Part shown: one piece after another, positions 48,468 to 56,900 of the stretch | How positions within the stretch are numbered: position 1 is the first letter of the stretch | How the letters are laid out: every line of letters begins with the position of its first letter | Assembly (NCBI RefSeq): GCF_000972385.1 | Contig: NZ_JXTE01000039.1 | Span: 1 to 64,000, forward strand | DNA from: Streptomyces sp. WM6386 | Lineage (GTDB): Bacteria > Actinomycetota > Actinomycetes > Streptomycetales > Streptomycetaceae | DNA: 64,000 nucleotides | Direction: 5' to 3' | Position numbers and translations under genes: made by a program | The notes under the pieces: model-generated | What the model was told of the DNA's origin: nothing | Databases searched by the model: none | What the model saw: the letters and a program-made list of their open reading frames with translations, nothing else

Positions 48468-49067
48468 TCAGGCCTCCCCGACGGCCCGGGATCCGGGCGG
48501 GCAGCTCCGCACCGCGGCCTCGTGCGCCGCGGTGTCCTCGCGGGGGTCGTCGGCGCAGGAGAGGAAGCCGATGCCGAGGGTGTCCCAGCTGCGTACGTGC
48601 CCTTTGACCGGCTCGCCGTGGTCGCAGGCGTACGTGAAGTCGGCGTCGACCATTTTGAGGGCGTCCCAGGAGTAGTACGTGCCCTTCGTGAGTTCCGTCT
48701 CCACGTCGTAGTAGCTGTCGTACCGTGTGTCCTCGTCGTCGGAGGGGTCGGCGAGCGGCTCCTGGACCTTCAGGTGTGCGCCCAGCGCGAGGATCACCGC
48801 CCCGGCGTTCGTACCGTCCGGCACGGGACTCACCGTGGGCTCGTACCTCAGGGTGTCGTAGGACTTGAGCCGAGCCTTGTAGGACGCCGTCCTCTTCTTG
48901 ATCACGATGGGGTCGGCCAGCCGGATCAGCTTCTCCGTGCGGGTGACACCCGACCACGTGTACGTCCCGTCCGCACAGTCTCCGGCCCGGTCCTCCGTGT
49001 CACCGCTGCAGCCCGTCAGCCCCGCCCCGAGGGCCACCAGCGTCGCCCCCACCACCCACGTACGCAT
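48468..49067 (-). CDS. Lipoprotein of unknown function
   Basis: 199 residues. Signal MRTWVVGATLVALGAGLTGC with lipobox LTGC. The mature part has several Tyr/Trp (DSYYDVETELTKGTYYSWDA) and Cys residues that could form disulfides (CADG...ACDHG...SCADD...SCPPG). I do not recognise the family. It follows the peptide-binding lipoprotein gene on the same strand but a terminator separates them. Confidence 0.72.
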   Translation of the reverse strand: MRTWVVGATLVALGAGLTGCSGDTEDRAGDCADGTYTWSGVTRTEKLIRLADPIVIKKRTASYKARLKSYDTLRYEPTVSPVPDGTNAGAVILALGAHLKVQEPLADPSDDEDTRYDSYYDVETELTKGTYYSWDALKMVDADFTYACDHGEPVKGHVRSWDTLGIGFLSCADDPREDTAAHEAAVRSCPPGSRAVGEA

Positions 49068-49097
49068 CCCCGTCGTCCCTCTCCCTGGCCGTACGAC

Positions 49098-49130
49098 GGC
49101 CGCCACCCCGCTCGTTGCGAGGTGGCGGCC
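49098..49130. terminator. Terminator after the orphan peptide-binding protein gene
   Basis: A perfect 10-bp stem GGCCGCCACC / GGTGGCGGCC with a 13-base loop, 27 bp past the stop of the minus-strand gene at 49157. Confidence 0.8.
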
Positions 49131-49156
49131 GATCGTGTGCTGAAGGGAATGATCCC

Positions 49157-51346
49157 CTACTTCGCCGTGGGGCTCGCCACCGGCCTCGCGCCCTTCTTCA
49201 GGAAGCCCATGTCCTCGTAGAGCGGAGTCCGGAAGCCGAAGGCCCCCGCGTTCACCACGTTCTTCCTCGCGGCCGTCAGCTGGGGCCGCTGGTACAGCGG
49301 GATGGACCCCGCCGCCGCCCAGATGCGGGAGTCGGCCTTGCGGATCAGGCCCCGGCTCTCGCGCTCGTCCAGCGTCGCCATCGCCTGGTCGAAGAGCTGG
49401 TCCACCTGGTCGGTGCCGACCCGCGTGTAGTTCTGCTCGACGTTCAGGGAGCCGTCGGCCGCCGGCACCGGCTTGGCGTAGATCGGGCGGCCGTCGGTGG
49501 CGGGGAAGGCGGAGGCGGGCCAGGAGTACAGCGCGAGGTCGTACTGGCCCGACGCGATGTGGTCCTTGAAGTAGCTCTCGTCCTCGACCTTGGAGATCTC
49601 GGTGCGGATACCGACCTTGCGCAGCATCCCCGAGATCCGGTCGGCCACCGTGCCCAGGGTCTGCGAGCCCGGGCCCGACGGCAGCACGAAGCGGAGCGTG
49701 AGCGGCTTGCCGTCCTTGGCCAGCGCGCCCGCCGCGGTGCCCGCCGGCGCGGCGGTGCCCCGCGGGGCGTAGGCGCCCGGCGCCCCGCCCTGCTTCAGTT
49801 TGTCGGCGTACTGCTTGCCGTCCTGCGCGAGGTGCTTGGGGTCCTTCTTCTTCTCCCGGTCGGCCTCGCGGCGCGCCTTGTCGTCCTCGCCGACGATGTA
49901 CGTGTCGTCGTCGCCGTCCTTCGCCTTCTTCCCGGCCTTCTCGCCCTCGGCGCCGGCCGCCTTCTCCTCCTTCTTCTTCTCCTTGAGCGGACCGCCCCGC
50001 ACCCATCCGGCGTCCGTGAGCAGGGCCTGTGCCTCCGCGGTGTCCTGACCGCCGAGCGCGCCGCTGTTGTCGGCGTACGCGGCCTGGCCGGAGAGCGCGA
50101 GATGGCTGCCGACCGGTTCGGCGGGCAGGCCGAGCGGCGTGAGGACCACCGAGGCGAGGGCCTCCCGGTCCAGGGCGCGGGCCACGGCACGGCGCACCCG
50201 CTCGTCGGCGAGCGGGCCGTCGGCGCCGTTGAGGGCGAGCTGGGTGTAGGCGGGCTCCAGGGAGCGGCGTACCTCGAATCCGCGCAGCGCCCGCTGCTGC
50301 CGGGCGTATGTCGTGACCGCCCTCCGCTGCTGCTCGCGGGCGCTGATCTCGTCGTCGGCGGCCTCCTCGTCGGAGCCGTTGGCGACGGCCCAGGAGCGCA
50401 GGGAGTCGGCGGCGCCGAGGTCGCTGCCGGGGCCCATCAGCGGGGTGCTGCTCGCGCCGCGTCTGGGACCGGCGGCGACGGTGATCCGCTTGACGGACTC
50501 CGGGTCGATCTCGGCCAGGTCGAGCTTGCCCTCGGCCAGTGCGGCGGCGCGCTCTTCGCGCGGCACGGCCCGCAGCACGATCTCGTCCAGCTTGGCGGGG
50601 TGGCCCCACCAGCGCGGGTTGCGGTCGAGGGTGACCTCGTCGTCCTTGCGGTCGACCTCCTTCAGCCGGTACGGCCCCGCGCTGACCTTGAGCTTCTTGC
50701 GTGCCCCGTCGTTGAAGGAGTCCGGGGTGCCCATGACGTCCTTCGGGTACAGCGGCGAGAACAGCGACTTCCAGTCGGCGTAGGGCCGCTCGAAGGTGAC
50801 CTTGACCTCCAGGTCGTTCTTCCCGCGCTCGATCCTCTCGATGCGGTCGTAGCCGGCGTTGCGGGCCGTCCAGTACGCGGTGTCCTTGCCGGACAGGGCA
50901 CGCCACTGCGCGGCGAAGTCGGCGGCGCCGATCTCCCGGCCGTCGCTCCACACCGCCTGCTGGTTGAGCTTGTACAGCACGACCTGCTTGGGCTCGGTCT
51001 CGACGACCTCGGCCTTCTCCAGGTAGTCGGGGTTGACCTGCGGACGCCCGTTGGCGTCGAGTCGGTACATCGAGGGCAGCACGGCCTGGGCGACCCGGGT
51101 GGTGGTGCCGTCGGCGTCCGCCTGGAACGTGTTCAGCGTCTCCGGCACCGAGTCCACGGCCCAGCTCAGAGTGCCGCCGTCGGCGACCATCGCCCGGGTG
51201 ACGGGCGCGACGTCCGGCTCGGCGAGGGGCTTTCCGGCCGGATCCTTCGCGCTGCAGCCGGCGAGCGCGGGCACGGCCAGCGCACCCGCGGTGAGGAAGG
51301 CGACCGAGCGCATGACCGCGCGCAGGCCGACGCCGTCGTGGGACAT
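49157..51346 (-). CDS. Orphan SBP family 5 lipoprotein with a charged insert
   Basis: 729 residues from ATG 51346 (GGAGGT site). Lipobox LAGC, then a peptide-binding family 5 fold (TLSWAVDSVPETLNTFQADA...YKLNQQAVWSDGREIGAADF). Much longer than BldKB because of an insert of about 100 residues rich in Lys, Glu, Asp and Ala (KEKKKEEKAAGAEGEKAGKK...EADREKKKDPKHL). No permease or ATPase gene adjoins it, so it may use one of the transporters upstream or serve as a signalling or surface protein. The insert looks disordered. Confidence 0.85.
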   Translation of the reverse strand: MSHDGVGLRAVMRSVAFLTAGALAVPALAGCSAKDPAGKPLAEPDVAPVTRAMVADGGTLSWAVDSVPETLNTFQADADGTTTRVAQAVLPSMYRLDANGRPQVNPDYLEKAEVVETEPKQVVLYKLNQQAVWSDGREIGAADFAAQWRALSGKDTAYWTARNAGYDRIERIERGKNDLEVKVTFERPYADWKSLFSPLYPKDVMGTPDSFNDGARKKLKVSAGPYRLKEVDRKDDEVTLDRNPRWWGHPAKLDEIVLRAVPREERAAALAEGKLDLAEIDPESVKRITVAAGPRRGASSTPLMGPGSDLGAADSLRSWAVANGSDEEAADDEISAREQQRRAVTTYARQQRALRGFEVRRSLEPAYTQLALNGADGPLADERVRRAVARALDREALASVVLTPLGLPAEPVGSHLALSGQAAYADNSGALGGQDTAEAQALLTDAGWVRGGPLKEKKKEEKAAGAEGEKAGKKAKDGDDDTYIVGEDDKARREADREKKKDPKHLAQDGKQYADKLKQGGAPGAYAPRGTAAPAGTAAGALAKDGKPLTLRFVLPSGPGSQTLGTVADRISGMLRKVGIRTEISKVEDESYFKDHIASGQYDLALYSWPASAFPATDGRPIYAKPVPAADGSLNVEQNYTRVGTDQVDQLFDQAMATLDERESRGLIRKADSRIWAAAGSIPLYQRPQLTAARKNVVNAGAFGFRTPLYEDMGFLKKGARPVASPTAK

Positions 51347-51629
51347 GCCACATACCTCCGGGGGTGCACCGCCGGTTTGGATCACGTTTGGCGGTATATG
51401 GAGTTGATCAGATGTATGCGGCCACTGAAGAGGAAAGGGTTCGGCAGGGGGCGGCGACACGGCGAAGACGGCGCCGAAGCCCACCCATGCGGCGCAATCC
51501 AGGGCGTACCGGGGGCGCGCACGGAGGCTCACGATCCGCCAATCCGTGCACGTCCCTTCACATCGGCAGGTGTGACGCGCAACACTCGCAGGCGCACATG
51601 AACGTTGCCGCCCTAAGTGAGGTCACGTC

Positions 51630-51920
51630 ATGGCCCTGCACGATGAACTGGCATCGGCCCAGCGCTGTCTCGACGAGCTGCTCCGGTATGTGAAACGCCT
51701 GGAACAGCAGTTGGGCAGCGGTGGTCTCGAGATGCGCCGCGTCCGCATGGACGCCGACCGTCTCCGGGAGAGCCTCGTACTGCTGAAGGACGCCGACCCG
51801 GCGCTCGCGAAAGCCAAGCGTCCCGATCTGGTCTCCATCCCCGACACCCCGTACGACAACACCCTCTGGACGGACTCGGACGACGAGGGACTCGGCGCCC
51901 GCGACCGCCACGCCCCCTGA
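51630..51920 (+). CDS. Small coiled-coil protein, function unknown
   Basis: 96 residues, GAGGTC before ATG. The N-terminal half is a probable coiled coil (LASAQRCLDELLRYVKRLEQ...RMDADRLRESLVLLKD). The C-terminus is acidic (DTLWTDSDDEGLGARD-like). It directly precedes the succinate dehydrogenase operon with a 19-bp gap, so it may be cotranscribed. Unrecognised beyond being conserved-looking. Confidence 0.7.
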   Translation: MALHDELASAQRCLDELLRYVKRLEQQLGSGGLEMRRVRMDADRLRESLVLLKDADPALAKAKRPDLVSIPDTPYDNTLWTDSDDEGLGARDRHAP

Positions 51921-51939
51921 ACCCGACCGGAGTCATGCG

Positions 51940-52761
51940 TTGGCCACTGGTACGGAACCCCATCCGAACAGCGGCGGTGTACGAACGGGTACGCGCGCCG
52001 CGATCGACGCCCCGCATCTGCGGACCGACCGCTGGTGGCTGGCGCCCGCCACCACCACCGCCGGGCTGCTCGCGTTCATCGTGTACACGACGTGGCGGGC
52101 CTTCGTCGACACGAACTACTACGCGGCCCCCTACGTCTCGCCGTTCTACTCACCCTGTCTGGCGGAGCGCTGCGAGCCCATGCGCGGCGGCCCCAACTGG
52201 GAGATCTTCGGCAGCTGGTGGGGCCTGTCCCCCGCGATCCTCATCCTGATCTTCCCGCTCGGCTTCCGCCTGACCTGCTACTACTACCGCAAGACCTACT
52301 ACCGGGGCTTCTGGGCGTCCCCGCCGGCCTGCGCGGTGGCCGAGCCGCACAAGAAGTACACCGGCGAGACCCGCTTCCCGCTGATCCTGCAGAACATCCA
52401 CCGGTACTTCTTCTACGCCGCGTTCCTGGTCGCCGGCGTCCTCACGTACGACACCGTGCTCGCCTTCCGTGACGAGCACTACGAGTGGGGCCACATGGGT
52501 CTGGGCACCCTCGTGTTCCTGCTCAACATCGTGCTGATCTGGGCGTACACCATCTCCTGCCACTCCTGCCGGCACATCATCGGCGGCCAGCTCAAACACT
52601 TCTCCAAGCACCCGGCGCGCTACCGGATGTGGCGGTGGGTGGGCAAGCTGACCGCCCGTCACATGCAGCTGGCCTGGGCGTCGCTTGCGAGCGTGACGCT
52701 CGCCGACGTCTACGTGTATCTCGTCGCGTCCGGTGTCTTCGACGATCCGAGGTTCTTTTAA
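51940..52761 (+). CDS. Succinate dehydrogenase membrane anchor (Sdh1 type)
   Basis: 273 residues from TTG 51940 with GGAG 8 bases upstream; ATG 51934 is out of frame. About five membrane helices with conserved His (IHRYFFYAAF, HMGLGT, CHSCRHIIGG) suited to haem ligation, and Cys pairs (PCLAERCEP). Length and partners match M. tuberculosis Rv0249c, the anchor of the Sdh1 complex. It passes electrons from the Fe-S subunit to menaquinone. Confidence 0.85.
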   Translation: MATGTEPHPNSGGVRTGTRAAIDAPHLRTDRWWLAPATTTAGLLAFIVYTTWRAFVDTNYYAAPYVSPFYSPCLAERCEPMRGGPNWEIFGSWWGLSPAILILIFPLGFRLTCYYYRKTYYRGFWASPPACAVAEPHKKYTGETRFPLILQNIHRYFFYAAFLVAGVLTYDTVLAFRDEHYEWGHMGLGTLVFLLNIVLIWAYTISCHSCRHIIGGQLKHFSKHPARYRMWRWVGKLTARHMQLAWASLASVTLADVYVYLVASGVFDDPRFF

Positions 52762-52778
52762 ATGGATGGGGCGTTCTG

Positions 52779-54722
52779 ATGTCCGTGGTCGACCACCAGG
52801 AGTGGGACGTCGTCGTGGTGGGCGCCGGGGGCGCGGGCCTCCGCGCCGCCATCGAGGCTCGCGAGCGCGGCGCCCGTACGGCCGTGATCTGCAAGTCGCT
52901 GTTCGGCAAGGCGCACACGGTGATGGCCGAGGGCGGCATCGCGGCGGCGATGGCCAACGCCAACGAGCACGACAGCTGGCAGGTCCACTTCCGCGACACC
53001 ATGCGCGGTGGCAAGTTCCTCAACCAGTGGCGGATGGCCGAACTGCACGCGCAGGAGGCCCCGGACCGGGTGTGGGAGCTGGAGACCTGGGGTGCCCTGT
53101 TCGACCGCACCAAGGACGGCCGGATATCCCAGCGCAACTTCGGCGGCCACGAGTACCCGCGCCTCGCCCACGTCGGCGACCGCACGGGGCTCGAACTCAT
53201 CCGGACCCTCCAGCAGAAGATCGTCTCACTGCAGCAGCAGGACAAGAAGGAGACCGGCGACTACGAGTCCCGTCTGAAGGTCTTCCAGGAGTGCACGGTC
53301 ACCCGCGTCCTCAAGGACGGAAACCGGATCTCCGGAGTCTTCGCCTACGAGCGGGAATCCGGCCGCTTCTTCGTCCTGGAAGCCCCGTCCGTGGTCATCG
53401 CGACGGGCGGTATCGGCAAGTCCTTCAAGGTGACGTCGAACTCGTGGGAGTACACCGGCGACGGCCACGCGCTGGCGCTGCTGGCGGGCGCGCCCCTGCT
53501 GAACATGGAGTTCGTGCAGTTCCACCCGACGGGCATGGTCTGGCCACCGTCGGTGAAGGGCATCCTCGTCACGGAATCCGTCCGCGGCGACGGCGGCGTG
53601 CTGCGCAACTCCGAGGGCAAGCGGTTCATGTTCGACTACGTCCCCGACGTGTTCAAGGAGAAGTACGCCGAGTCGGAGGCCGAGGGCGACCGCTGGTACG
53701 AGGACCCGGACAACAACCGGCGTCCCCCCGAACTCCTCCCCCGCGACGAGGTCGCCAGGGCCATCAACTCCGAGGTGAAGGCGGGCCGCGGCTCCCCGCA
53801 CGGCGGGGTCTTCCTGGACGTGTCGACGCGGATGCCCGCCGAGGTCATCAAGCGCCGGCTGCCGTCCATGTACCACCAGTTCAAGGAGCTGGCGGACGTC
53901 GACATCACCGCGGAGGCGATGGAGGTCGGGCCCACCTGTCACTACGTGATGGGCGGCATCGCGGTCGACTCCGACACGGCCGCCGCACGCGGGGTGCCGG
54001 GGCTGTACGCGGCCGGCGAGGTCGCGGGCGGCATGCACGGCTCGAACCGGCTGGGCGGCAACTCCCTGTCCGATCTGCTGGTGTTCGGCCGCAGGGCGGG
54101 CCTGCACGCGGCGGAGTACGCAGCGGCCCAGGCGTTCGAACGGCCCGCGGTGGACGAGATCCAGATCGACGCGGCGGCCGCGGAGGCGCTGCGCCCCTAC
54201 TCGGCGGAGTACCCGGAGACGGGCGCGCAGGACGCGCGTCCGCCGGAGAACCCGTACACCCTCCACCAGGAGCTCCAGCAGGCCATGAACGACCTCGTCG
54301 GCATCATCCGCCGCGAGCCCGAGATGAAGCAGGCCCTGGAGAAGCTCGCCGAGCTGCGGGTACGGGCCCGGCGGGCCGGCGTCGAGGGCCACCGCCAGTT
54401 CAACCCCGGCTGGCATCTCGCCCTGGACCTCCGGAACATGCTGCTGGTCAGCGAATGCGTGGCGCGGGCCGCGCTGGAGCGCACGGAGTCGCGCGGCGGC
54501 CACACCCGCGAGGACCATCCGGTGATGGACCGCAAGTGGCGCCGTATCAACCTGCTGTGCCAACTCACCGATCCCACCGGCGGACTGGCGGCCACGGACC
54601 CGGTCCGCGGCCAGATCGAGCTCACCCGCGAGACCACCGACCCCATCCGTTCCGACCTGCTCGCCCTCTTCGACAAGGAGGAGCTGGTCAAGTACCTCGC
54701 CGAAGAGGAGCTGTACGAGTGA
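52779..54722 (+). CDS. sdhA: Succinate dehydrogenase flavoprotein subunit (Sdh1 type)
   Basis: 647 residues. FAD-binding VVVGAGGAGLRAAIEA at the N-terminus, the covalent-FAD-type segment KAHTVMAEGGIAAAM, FHPTGM and the dicarboxylate loop SVRGDGGVLRN. The C-terminal HPVMDRKWR motif follows. It oxidises succinate to fumarate at the cytoplasmic face. The stop overlaps the Fe-S subunit start by 4 bases. Confidence 0.93.
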   Translation: MSVVDHQEWDVVVVGAGGAGLRAAIEARERGARTAVICKSLFGKAHTVMAEGGIAAAMANANEHDSWQVHFRDTMRGGKFLNQWRMAELHAQEAPDRVWELETWGALFDRTKDGRISQRNFGGHEYPRLAHVGDRTGLELIRTLQQKIVSLQQQDKKETGDYESRLKVFQECTVTRVLKDGNRISGVFAYERESGRFFVLEAPSVVIATGGIGKSFKVTSNSWEYTGDGHALALLAGAPLLNMEFVQFHPTGMVWPPSVKGILVTESVRGDGGVLRNSEGKRFMFDYVPDVFKEKYAESEAEGDRWYEDPDNNRRPPELLPRDEVARAINSEVKAGRGSPHGGVFLDVSTRMPAEVIKRRLPSMYHQFKELADVDITAEAMEVGPTCHYVMGGIAVDSDTAAARGVPGLYAAGEVAGGMHGSNRLGGNSLSDLLVFGRRAGLHAAEYAAAQAFERPAVDEIQIDAAAAEALRPYSAEYPETGAQDARPPENPYTLHQELQQAMNDLVGIIRREPEMKQALEKLAELRVRARRAGVEGHRQFNPGWHLALDLRNMLLVSECVARAALERTESRGGHTREDHPVMDRKWRRINLLCQLTDPTGGLAATDPVRGQIELTRETTDPIRSDLLALFDKEELVKYLAEEELYE

Positions 54723-55489
54723 GCAGCTACAAGGCCCGCTTCAAGGTGTGGCGCGGCGATGTGAAGGGCGGCGGCCTCAAGGACTTCGCGGTCGAGGTCA
54801 ACGACGGCGAAGTGGTCCTGGACATCATCCACCGCCTCCAGGCCACCCAGGCCCCCGACCTCGCCGTCCGCTGGAACTGCAAGGCGGGCAAGTGCGGTTC
54901 GTGCTCGGCGGAGATCAACGGCCGGCCGCGACTGCTGTGCATGACCCGGATGTCGGTCTTCACCCGGGAGGAGACGATCACCGTCACTCCCCTGCGTGCC
55001 TTCCCGGTCGTCCGCGACCTGGTCACGGACGTCGGCTTCAACTACGAGAAGGCGCGCGAGGTCCCGGCCTTCGTGCCACCGGCCGATCTGGGTCCCGGCG
55101 AGTACCGCATGATGCAGGAGGACGTGGACCGCTCACAGGAGTTCCGCAAGTGCATCGAGTGCTTCCTGTGCCAGGACACCTGCCATGTGGTCCGTGACCA
55201 CGAGGAGAACAAACCGGCGTTCGCCGGACCCCGCTTCCTGATGCGGGTCGCCGAGCTGGACATGCATCCGCTGGACGCGGCGGACGAGAGCGGCCTGGAC
55301 CGCAAGAAGACGGCCCAGGACGAACACGGCCTCGGCTACTGCAACATCACCAAGTGCTGCACGGAGGTCTGCCCCGAGGGCATCAAGATCACGGACAACG
55401 CGCTGATCCCGCTGAAGGAGCGGGCGGTGGACCGCAAGTACGACCCGCTGGTGTGGCTGGGATCGAAGATCAGGAGGAGGTCCTCGTAG
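54719..55489 (+). CDS. sdhB: Succinate dehydrogenase iron-sulfur subunit (Sdh1 type)
   Basis: 256 residues, GTG start inside the sdhA stop (GTGA). Plant-type [2Fe-2S] binding CKAGKCGSCSAEINGRPRLLC, then CIECFLCQDTC and CNITKCCTEVCPEGI for the [4Fe-4S] and [3Fe-4S] clusters. It links FAD to the membrane anchor. The last 20 bp overlap the 3' end of the convergent gene at 55470. Confidence 0.93.
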   Translation: MSSYKARFKVWRGDVKGGGLKDFAVEVNDGEVVLDIIHRLQATQAPDLAVRWNCKAGKCGSCSAEINGRPRLLCMTRMSVFTREETITVTPLRAFPVVRDLVTDVGFNYEKAREVPAFVPPADLGPGEYRMMQEDVDRSQEFRKCIECFLCQDTCHVVRDHEENKPAFAGPRFLMRVAELDMHPLDAADESGLDRKKTAQDEHGLGYCNITKCCTEVCPEGIKITDNALIPLKERAVDRKYDPLVWLGSKIRRRSS

Positions 55490-55799
55490 CGCCGGTGCCC
55501 GCCGGGAACTGGGCCCGACGCTGCACATACAGGCCGAGCACGGCCACGGTCACGCCGGCCAGCGCGTACGGGAAGAAGCCGGGGTGGCGCGACGCGTCGA
55601 GCGGGCCCAGGAAGAGGAACGCGCCCGTCCCGGCCTGATTCAGCAGCGTGCCGTATCCCCACACCCTGGGCCGGAGTATCTTCGCGCTTCCCCGCCCCGG
55701 GAGCAGCCAGCCCTTGGTGACGGCGGCCGTACCGATCGCCAGGCCGGCCGTGATCACCACGGCGCCCACGATCCCCAGTACCTCGTTCATACCGATCAT
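55470..55799 (-). CDS. Small three-helix membrane protein
   Basis: 109 residues. The ATG overlaps the stop of the upstream kinase-like gene by 4 bases, so the two are coupled. Three hydrophobic helices (VLGIVGAVVITAGLAIGTAA, LNQAGTGAFLFLGPL, FFPYALAGVTVAVLGLYV). A second ATG three codons in is possible. Its 3' end runs 20 bp into convergent sdhB. Function unknown. Confidence 0.75.
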   Translation of the reverse strand: MIGMNEVLGIVGAVVITAGLAIGTAAVTKGWLLPGRGSAKILRPRVWGYGTLLNQAGTGAFLFLGPLDASRHPGFFPYALAGVTVAVLGLYVQRRAQFPAGTGATRTSS

Positions 55800-56785
55800 G
55801 CTTCCACGAGCTCCAGCACACGCAAGAGATTTGACTCGGCGATGGCCCTCATAGGGCCGGGCCTTGGGAAATCCCCGTCGAGGAGCCGCAGCGGTCCGGC
55901 CACCAGGCCGAGGTGCATCGCCAGACGGTAGAGCGCGAGCCGGTCCTCGTCCAGGCCGGGGACGCGCAGCGCGTCGTAGCGCGGCCCGAAGCGGATCCGC
56001 AGGAAGACGTGCTCCCATTCCACGTCGAAGTACATGAGGCCCTCGATGTCGATGAGGGCGGGCCGGCCGTCGGTGTCCAGCAGGACGTGGTCGGGGCCGA
56101 GTTCACCGTGGATCAGGGTGTGGCGGGCGCGCGGGCGGACGGCGGCGGCCAACTCCTCGATCCTGGCGGCCAGTCGGTCCGCCACGGCGGCGATCCGGGC
56201 ATCTCGTACGGCGGTGGCGGCGATGTCGCGCAGCGCGCCCTCGGTGATCCGCCGCGCGCAGGAACTCGTCGACGCAGCACCGCCGTTGTCGACGACCACG
56301 ACCTTCCCGAAGTCCGGGCCCTCGTGCGCGTGCAGGAGCGCGAGTTCGCCGGCCAGCCGCTCCAGGGAGGCGCGGGCCGCGGTCGGGTCACTCTCCAGGG
56401 CCTCCTCCAGGCTGCCGCCCGTGATGTCCTCCATGATCGCCACGTCCGCGTGGACGAGGGTGTGCGTGGCGTCGGCGTGCAGGAGGCGGGGCGTGCGGAC
56501 GCCGGCCGCGACGAGGCGGTCGTGCGCGGCCGTGAACACGTCGAGGCTCGAGCCCGCAGAGAAGGGGTCGCGCAGGTCGGAGGGGCCGGAGTCCCAGTAG
56601 TCCTCGTCGGCCGACCAGACGTAGGCGACCGCCGTGCTCCCGTCGTCGAGGGCGAGCCGGTAGACGCCCTTCTTTGAGCCGCCGCGCAGCCGGGTCACAG
56701 CGGCCAGGGCGCGGTGGGGGCCCAGGGCGGTGCGGGCGAGCGGTGCGACGTCGTCGCGCGTGAGGAACTTCCGGGTCGCAGCCAT
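55796..56785 (-). CDS. Aminoglycoside-phosphotransferase-like kinase with altered catalytic loop
   Basis: 329 residues from ATG 56785. APH/choline-kinase fold. The catalytic loop reads HGELGPDHVLLD where the family normally has HGDxHxxN, and the metal-binding motif is IDIEG. The general base Asp is therefore Glu and the Asn is His. Such changes occur in some actinobacterial members; the protein may be a weak kinase or a pseudokinase. Substrate unknown; no resistance role is implied. It is coupled to the small membrane protein gene. Confidence 0.75.
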   Translation of the reverse strand: MAATRKFLTRDDVAPLARTALGPHRALAAVTRLRGGSKKGVYRLALDDGSTAVAYVWSADEDYWDSGPSDLRDPFSAGSSLDVFTAAHDRLVAAGVRTPRLLHADATHTLVHADVAIMEDITGGSLEEALESDPTAARASLERLAGELALLHAHEGPDFGKVVVVDNGGAASTSSCARRITEGALRDIAATAVRDARIAAVADRLAARIEELAAAVRPRARHTLIHGELGPDHVLLDTDGRPALIDIEGLMYFDVEWEHVFLRIRFGPRYDALRVPGLDEDRLALYRLAMHLGLVAGPLRLLDGDFPRPGPMRAIAESNLLRVLELVEA

Positions 56786-56900
56786 CCGGCAGATCGTCGC
56801 AGCCGTGCGGGACGGACCGCCGCCGTTTTTCTCACGGCACCCCACCCCTGCCCCACCCCGGTCGCGCCGCCGCATTCCTGCTCATACGCTCCGAAATGTG

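Noticed and set aside
49115..51601. 828-codon plus-strand open frame opposite the orphan binding protein
   Set aside because: Same GC-shadow pattern; the minus strand has a lipobox, ribosome site and family 5 fold.
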